Shown in pieces: positions 6,638-11,187 of a DNA stretch of 11,187 nt. The first letter of the stretch is position 1, and each line of letters opens with the position of its first letter. The DNA is from an uncultured Prevotellaceae bacterium (lineage in GTDB: Bacteria; Bacteroidota; Bacteroidia; Bacteroidales; Bacteroidaceae), in NCBI GenBank assembly GCA_947176655.1, contig CAMWRK010000051.1, positions 1-11,187 on the forward strand, given 5' to 3'. Position numbers and translations under genes: made by a program. Below the pieces are notes generated by a model, which ran no database searches, was not told the DNA's origin, and saw only the letters and a list, made by a program, of their open reading frames with translations.

Positions 6638-9193
6638 ATGTATACGACTTCAATCCAAAATATAAAAGCACTCTTTGCACTTGCTGCGCTATTCCTGTTG
6701 CCGCTGCATTGCATGGCCCAGTCCAAGGATGAAAGGAAATCCAAGTATGACACTAAGGTGATGAAGGAGGTAAGGGTAAATGGCAAGCGTCAGTTGATGA
6801 CAGTCATAAAGGATACCGTAGTGTTTGACACACAGGCTCTGGGCATGTCGGACAATACGATGCTGGGGGATATGATGCGCCTGCTGCCGGGAATAGAAAT
6901 CAGCGATGACGGCAAAATACTTTTCAACGGGAAGGAGGTGAAGAGGCTCAGACTGAACGGACGTGATTTCTTCAGGCAAAGCAAAAAAGTGATGTTGGAG
7001 AACCTTACTTCTCTGGTGGTAGACAAGATAAAGGTATATAATGAAAGTCCCGAGTATGCCTATCTTTACAGTAAAATCAAGTCCAAAGTGCAGAACGGAG
7101 AACTGACCATAGATGTCATACTGAAGAAAGAGTATCGTGTAGGGCTGTTTGGCCATGCCAGTGCCGCAGGCGGACATTCGTATGACAGAACAGACAAGGG
7201 TGTGTATGACGCGAATCTGTTCGGTGTGGCGACAACAGGGAAATCCACTGTCGGCGGATTCGCTAACGGCAACAATCAGAACAGGGGTGTTTCCATGCTA
7301 AAGACAAGCATGTTCAACAAAATGGGCAACGATAAGGGACAGGCAGCATCGCAATCGTTAGGGCTGAACTTCACTCACAAGGACGGGAAACGCAACCTGA
7401 ACTTTAATTCCACCGTCCAGATGGAACATGGCGATGCACTGTTACGCCTATATGAAGAGGAGTTCAACTCGCAATCCTTCGACAGGTGGCGCACCAATAG
7501 CGAAAAAGATTCCAGGAACAACAAATGGAACGTCAGATGGAATCACGAACAGTCGTTCAAGTGGAAAAGTGCTTATTTTGACTTGAAACCGGAGATTGAA
7601 TATACCCGCAACAGGGATATGGATTTATGGGGGGATAAGCAATATATGCAGTTGACGTCAGTTGATACCGGTGAAGACATATATTTATTGAAATACAGCA
7701 GAAATCAGGACACAAGGAGGAATGCCTCCATATTCCGATTGTACAATAAAAGCAACGGCCATTTTGTCTTGCCGTTCCACAAGTTCCCTTTTGCTGTGGA
7801 ATGGGAGATAAAATACAAGAATACCTCGAAAGACGAGACCACAGAGGATACGTATTCCCGTACCGCAGAACTACGCAAGGACATTCTGCCGTCATCCGCA
7901 TTTGAGAACAGGGTAAAGCTGACGAATACCATAATAGACAATAAGGGCAAGCGTGCTTCCTATTCCATAGACCTGTATTATTGTCATACCTACAACAAGG
8001 AAACGGGTGAGCGTGAACGCTACATAGACGATAGCCGGGAAACTGGTGTCGGCATTGTTGCGGAAGGTATGGAGGACTGGCATATAGACCGTGACAACAG
8101 CTTCCATACCACTCAGCATAGCCATCTGCACGATTTGGGCATGACGCTGAATCTGACGGAAAGTCAAGGCTGGCGCATGAATGCAAGCCTGAGCGGGCAG
8201 TACTCCCACCGCAGCATTCATGACATGCGCGGGAACGAAGAGAACAGCCGGTCTTTGGGCGACTTCTCTGCCGGAGGCTATTTATCATTGCAGAAGAAGA
8301 GTTTCAATCTTTCCTATCTGTACAAGGAGATTCGTCCGGACATGCTCAAGATGCTTCCTGTGCGCGATGCAGGAAACCGTTTCACACAATATCTGGGGAA
8401 TCCTGACCTGCGGAATACCCAAGAGCATAGGATGAATCTGGACTATAGCAAAAACATACAGGTGCGGCAGCAGTCGCTAAGCGTTGGAGCGGTATTCAAA
8501 ATATGGTCCGATGCCGTAACATCGGCACAAAGCGTAGATACAGAAACCGGCATCATCACGAAGATGCCGGTAAATATGCCAGGTAACTGGAATGCAACGG
8601 CATACGCTTCCTATGGATGCAGGCTGGACAAGGATGGGAAACTGCGATTCAATGCCTCGCTGAACTTTAACTCCGATCACAGCGTGCGTTTGGCTTTCGA
8701 CAATGACATGCGTGACAATGTACGTTCTGCGGTAGACAATTTCACTATGAACGGGCGTATAAGGCTGATATATGGCGGCATCAAGAAACTTAACATTGTT
8801 TCCAGTGCTGATGTTGGCCACCGTATACAAAACAATCACATGTGGAACTCGCATTCGGGCTGGACAGACCATTCCTATGGCATAAACCTGAACTACACTC
8901 CGCGCAGGAATGTCAGTGTGAGCACTGATGTTATGGCGTGTGTGCATTCCGGGTATAATGACATGAGCCTGAACTACACGGAGTGGGTATGGAATGCTTC
9001 GGCATCCTATTCATTCGGCAAGAAGAAGGCATGGTCACTGGCCGCTTCTGCCTATGACATACTGCACCAGATTCGAAACCGGCGTCAGGAAGTGTATGAG
9101 CAGGGATATAAGATAACGCGATACAACACGCTCTGTTCCTATGCGACACTGAGCATGACATATTCGTTTAATCGGAATCCGGGGAAGAAATAG
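6638..9193 (+). CDS. Outer-membrane beta-barrel protein, TonB-dependent-receptor-like
   Basis: This 851-residue protein is probably an outer-membrane transporter or channel; its ligand is unknown. Residues 1-27 form a signal peptide with a hydrophobic core (LFALAALFLLPL) and cleavage expected after Ala27, leaving Gln28, typical of Bacteroidota. There is no lipobox: His precedes Cys25. Residues about 55-140 resemble a TonB-receptor plug: VIKDTVVFDTQAL, LLPGIEI (82-88), then DGKILFNGKEVKRL and LNGRDFF. The rest is barrel, with alternating polar and aromatic strands and the family signature YLGNPDL (585-591) that follows an RPDMLKMLP segment. It ends TLSMTYSFNRNPGKK. The usual N-terminal carboxypeptidase-regulatory-like domain is missing, so it is shorter than many relatives. 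It has no SusD-like lipoprotein, regulator or enzyme beside it. Sampled stretches are near 42% G+C against over 60% in ntpA and metG, and AGG/AGA codons are common. The best family guess is the 'outer membrane beta-barrel protein' group (Pfam OMP_b-brl_3). Confidence 0.88.
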   Translation: MYTTSIQNIKALFALAALFLLPLHCMAQSKDERKSKYDTKVMKEVRVNGKRQLMTVIKDTVVFDTQALGMSDNTMLGDMMRLLPGIEISDDGKILFNGKEVKRLRLNGRDFFRQSKKVMLENLTSLVVDKIKVYNESPEYAYLYSKIKSKVQNGELTIDVILKKEYRVGLFGHASAAGGHSYDRTDKGVYDANLFGVATTGKSTVGGFANGNNQNRGVSMLKTSMFNKMGNDKGQAASQSLGLNFTHKDGKRNLNFNSTVQMEHGDALLRLYEEEFNSQSFDRWRTNSEKDSRNNKWNVRWNHEQSFKWKSAYFDLKPEIEYTRNRDMDLWGDKQYMQLTSVDTGEDIYLLKYSRNQDTRRNASIFRLYNKSNGHFVLPFHKFPFAVEWEIKYKNTSKDETTEDTYSRTAELRKDILPSSAFENRVKLTNTIIDNKGKRASYSIDLYYCHTYNKETGERERYIDDSRETGVGIVAEGMEDWHIDRDNSFHTTQHSHLHDLGMTLNLTESQGWRMNASLSGQYSHRSIHDMRGNEENSRSLGDFSAGGYLSLQKKSFNLSYLYKEIRPDMLKMLPVRDAGNRFTQYLGNPDLRNTQEHRMNLDYSKNIQVRQQSLSVGAVFKIWSDAVTSAQSVDTETGIITKMPVNMPGNWNATAYASYGCRLDKDGKLRFNASLNFNSDHSVRLAFDNDMRDNVRSAVDNFTMNGRIRLIYGGIKKLNIVSSADVGHRIQNNHMWNSHSGWTDHSYGINLNYTPRRNVSVSTDVMACVHSGYNDMSLNYTEWVWNASASYSFGKKKAWSLAASAYDILHQIRNRRQEVYEQGYKITRYNTLCSYATLSMTYSFNRNPGKK

Positions 9194-9273
9194 GCAGATT
9201 AAGAACAGCTTGCCAGACCAAGTTTTCGTTATAGGCTCCGTTTTCGGCCTGTAGGATCAAAATTAGACAAGGA

Positions 9274-9312
9274 TTGCTGCATATCGGTCCATCATGAGCC
9301 GATATGCAGCAA
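9274..9312 (+). terminator. Perfect hairpin after the barrel gene, terminator or RNA end
   Basis: TTGCTGCATATCGG (9274-9287) and CCGATATGCAGCAA (9299-9312) form a perfect 14-bp stem with an 11-nt loop, 80 nt after the stop codon. The stem is followed on this strand by A, not T, so it is not a standard intrinsic terminator. It may act as a 3'-end stabiliser. A weaker hairpin (AGG/CCT and CCG/CGG around TTTT, 9233-9250) lies just before it. The intergenic region 9194-9527 holds no gene that I can recognise. Confidence 0.45.
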
Positions 9313-9337
9313 AAAAACAAGTATCTTTGAGCCGATA
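9295..9337 (+). repeat. 10-bp direct repeat TGAGCCGATA
   Basis: Identical copies occur at 9295-9304 and 9328-9337, 33 bp apart. The first overlaps the loop and 3' arm of the hairpin at 9274-9312. The second repeats the CCGATA that pairs with TATCGG of the 5' arm, so it could compete for pairing. The overlap with an orphan TATCTTTG (9322-9329), which matches the -7 promoter element but has no TTTG upstream at the right distance, may be coincidence. Confidence 0.35.
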
Positions 9338-9381
9338 AGGCAAAGGTATGACTCCATACACCGAAATATTACAATAGCTCC

Positions 9382-9429
9382 ACTACAAAACAGAGAGCAG
9401 GCCGGTGATGCATCTTTCCTTTTTGTAGT
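9382..9429 (+). repeat. AT-rich inverted repeat followed by a T-rich tract
   Basis: ACTACAAAA (9382-9390) and TTTTGTAGT (9421-9429) are perfect reverse complements separated by 30 nt, and a T-rich stretch (9430-9445) follows. It could be a weak terminator for read-through from the barrel gene or an upstream site for metG control. The long loop and A-T pairing make a stable RNA hairpin doubtful. The T-rich stretch also contains the -33 element of the metG promoter. Confidence 0.25.
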
Positions 9430-9434
9430 TTTTG

Positions 9435-9466
9435 TTTGTGTTTTCTACAGATTTATGCTAACTTTG
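9435..9466 (+). promoter_or_regulatory. Promoter of metG
   Basis: TTTG at 9435-9438, a 20-nt spacer and TAACTTTG at 9459-9466 match the Bacteroidota housekeeping promoter (TTTG, then TAnnTTTG) at every fixed position. An overlapping TTTG at 9431-9434 could serve with a 24-nt gap, but that is outside the usual range. The start point would lie just after 9470, giving a leader of about 55 nt to the metG ATG. Confidence 0.75.
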
Positions 9467-9527
9467 TAGCGAAATAGGCGGCATGGCATCTGCTGCATGC
9501 CGACATGAGACAATAATACAAACATAT

Positions 9528-11187
9528 ATGGAAAAGCAATTCAAAAGAACCACTGTCACCTCGGCTCTGCCGTATGCCAACGGGCCGGTTCATATAGGTC
9601 ATCTGGCCGGAGTGTACGTTCCGGCGGACATCTATGTCAGGTATCTCAGACTGAAGAAGCGCGATGTTATCTTCATCGGGGGTAGCGACGAGCACGGCGT
9701 GCCTGTCACCATCCGTGCCCGCAAGGAAGGCATCAGCGTGCAGGAGGTGGTAGACCGCTATCACGGAATCATCAAGGACTCCTTCGAGAAGTTCGGCATT
9801 TCTTTCGACATATATTCCCGCACCAGCGGCTCCATACACCACAGTTTCGCCTCCGACTTTTTCAGGAAACTATATGAGGAAGGCAAGTTCGTGGAGAAGG
9901 TCACCGAACAGTTCTTCGATGAGGCCACCGGCCGTTTCCTCACCGACCGCAATATCCGCGGCGAGTGTCCGCGCTGCCATGCCGCAGATGCCTACGGAGA
10001 CCAGTGCGAGAAGTGCGGTGCCACGCTGTCGCCCGAGGAACTCATAAACCCCTACAATGCAGAGACCGGCAATCCGCTGGTGCAGAAAGAGACCAAGCAC
10101 TGGTATTTGCCTCTGGACAAGGATCAGAAGTGGCTGGAGAAGTGGATTCTGGAGGAGCACCGTGAATGGCGTCCCAACGTCTACGGACAGTGCAAGAGCT
10201 GGCTGGACGGCGGTCTGCACCCGCGTGCCGTCACCCGCGACCTTGACTGGGGTATTCCCGTCCCTGTGGAGGGTGCTGACGGCAAAGTCCTGTACGTTTG
10301 GTTCGATGCCCCAATAGGCTATATCAGCAATACCAAGGAACTCTGTGACACCCATCCCGAACTGGGAAGTTGGGAAACATGGTGGAAAGACCCCGAGACG
10401 CGCCTTGTGCATTTCATCGGCAAGGACAACATCGTCTTCCACTGCATTGTCTTCCCGGCCATGCTCAGGGCACATGGCGAATACATCCTGCCGGACAATG
10501 TGCCGTCCAATGAGTTCCTCAATCTGGAGGGCAACAAGATTTCCACCAGCAAGAACTATGCCGTATGGCTCAACGAATATCTTGTCGACATGCCTGGACG
10601 TCAGGACGAACTGCGCTATGTCCTCACTGCCAATGCACCTGAAACCAAGGACAACGACTTCACCTGGGCTGACTATCAGGCACGTTGCAACAACGAGCTT
10701 GTGGCCGTGTACGGCAATTTCGTCAACCGTGCGCTGCAACTGACGCAGAAGTACTATGACGGCATCGTGCCGGCCTGCGGTATCCTTACCGACTACGACC
10801 GTGAGACTTTGGCCGAGTTCCGCGGCGTCAAGGAGAAGCTGGAGGCTCTGCTTGAGAACTTCCGTTTCCGCGACGCTCAGAAGGAAGCCATGAACCTGGC
10901 ACGTATCGGCAACAAGTACATCGCAGACTGTGAGCCTTGGAAGGTTGTCAAGACAGACCCGGAGCGTGTCAAGACCGTCATAAACATATCTTTGCAACTC
11001 ACGGCGAACCTCGCCATAGCTTTCGAACCGTTCCTGCCCTTCAGCAGCAAGCGTCTCCGCGACATGCTTGCCATGGACACATTCTCGTGGGAGGATCTCG
11101 GCAGCACGTCGCTCATGCAGGAGGGACGCTGTCTGCCGAAGCCCGAACTGCTCTTCACCAAGATCGAGGACGAGGCTATCGCTGCAC
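9528..11187 (+). CDS. metG: Methionyl-tRNA synthetase (3' partial)
   Basis: MetG charges initiator and elongator tRNA-Met with methionine using ATP in the cytoplasm. The frame is open from the ATG at 9528 to the window edge and gives 553 codons; family members of this type have roughly 680 residues, so the C-terminal tRNA-binding domain is probably outside. It is a class I synthetase. The HIGH motif is complete at 22-25 in YANGPVHIGHLAG, and the KMSKS loop appears as KISTS at 337-341 followed by Lys342. A zinc knuckle with Cys147, Cys150, Cys160 and Cys163 identifies the zinc-binding form. SDEHG, FIGKDNIVFH and NLEGNKIS are further signature blocks. The anticodon-binding helical domain starts near 400 (for example NNELVAVYGNFVNRAL). 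The start is supported by the family-like N-terminus (KRTTVTSALPYANGP) and the upstream promoter. The gene is G+C-rich like the ATPase genes. Confidence 0.97.
   Translation, partial: MEKQFKRTTVTSALPYANGPVHIGHLAGVYVPADIYVRYLRLKKRDVIFIGGSDEHGVPVTIRARKEGISVQEVVDRYHGIIKDSFEKFGISFDIYSRTSGSIHHSFASDFFRKLYEEGKFVEKVTEQFFDEATGRFLTDRNIRGECPRCHAADAYGDQCEKCGATLSPEELINPYNAETGNPLVQKETKHWYLPLDKDQKWLEKWILEEHREWRPNVYGQCKSWLDGGLHPRAVTRDLDWGIPVPVEGADGKVLYVWFDAPIGYISNTKELCDTHPELGSWETWWKDPETRLVHFIGKDNIVFHCIVFPAMLRAHGEYILPDNVPSNEFLNLEGNKISTSKNYAVWLNEYLVDMPGRQDELRYVLTANAPETKDNDFTWADYQARCNNELVAVYGNFVNRALQLTQKYYDGIVPACGILTDYDRETLAEFRGVKEKLEALLENFRFRDAQKEAMNLARIGNKYIADCEPWKVVKTDPERVKTVINISLQLTANLAIAFEPFLPFSSKRLRDMLAMDTFSWEDLGSTSLMQEGRCLPKPELLFTKIEDEAIAA

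Noticed and set aside
7557..8288. 243-codon open frame on the minus strand
   Set aside because: It is antisense to the barrel gene, rich in Cys, Ser, Arg and Pro without domain structure, so it is a shadow frame.
9322..9329. TATCTTTG as a second metG promoter
   Set aside because: It fits the -7 element, but no TTTG lies 19-21 nt upstream, where the hairpin sits instead, whereas the promoter at 9435-9466 has both elements.
9274..9469. Invertible promoter upstream of metG
   Set aside because: CTACAAA at 9383-9389 and TTTGTAG at 9463-9469 flank most of the promoter, recalling Bacteroides phase-variable promoters. The repeats are only 7 bp, no recombinase is near, and metG is essential, so inversion is improbable.
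9870..10997. 375-codon open frame on the minus strand
   Set aside because: It lies wholly antisense to metG, whose frame carries all synthetase motifs. High G+C codon use in metG keeps the opposite strand free of stops. The translation resembles no family I know and has no promoter or partner gene.

Overview
The window reads as a chromosomal segment of a Bacteroidota bacterium, most likely a gut-type Bacteroidales (Bacteroides/Prevotella relatives). Three things support this: the gene order of the V-type ATPase operon, an outer-membrane beta-barrel protein of the TonB-receptor-like family, and two promoters that fit the Bacteroidota TTTG / TAnnTTTG pattern. All recognisable genes lie on the + strand. 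I see no RNA genes, CRISPR arrays, insertion sequences or recombinases.

Region 1 (1-6272) is the 3' part of a V-type (A/V-type) ATPase operon. It starts with the last 40 codons of a protein that by position should be the DUF2764 member of the operon, followed by ntpA (catalytic subunit), ntpB (non-catalytic nucleotide-binding subunit), ntpD (central stalk), ntpI (membrane stator/ion half-channels) and ntpK (16-kDa proteolipid ring subunit). Genes are tightly packed (gaps of 42, 12 and 25 nt, an 8-nt overlap, then 48 nt). No C, F or G subunit gene lies between A and K. The proteolipid keeps the residues that bind sodium in the Enterococcus hirae NtpK ring, so the machine may pump or use Na+. 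A strong hairpin at 6301-6343 probably ends the operon.

Region 2 (6344-9193) is a 365-nt intergenic region (6273-6637) and a solitary 851-residue outer-membrane beta-barrel protein. Upstream is a candidate promoter (6438-6469) whose -33 TTTG lies inside a 39-bp near-perfect inverted repeat (6411-6449), which looks like an operator. A roughly 160-nt leader follows, with a possible 26-codon ORF and a second small inverted repeat. In lines sampled by eye the barrel gene is clearly poorer in G+C than its neighbours, and its ligand is unknown.

Region 3 (9194-11187) is a 334-nt intergenic region followed by metG (methionyl-tRNA synthetase), cut off by the window edge after 553 codons. The intergenic region holds a perfect 14-bp-stem hairpin, a 10-bp direct repeat that offers an alternative pairing partner, a weak AT-rich inverted repeat, and a textbook Bacteroidota promoter for metG.

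The most noteworthy observations are the sodium-site signature in NtpK, the reduced subunit set of the V-ATPase, and the operator-like palindrome over the promoter of the outer-membrane protein. Nothing here is an obviously new defence or mobile system; the window is mostly core metabolism with one accessory surface gene.
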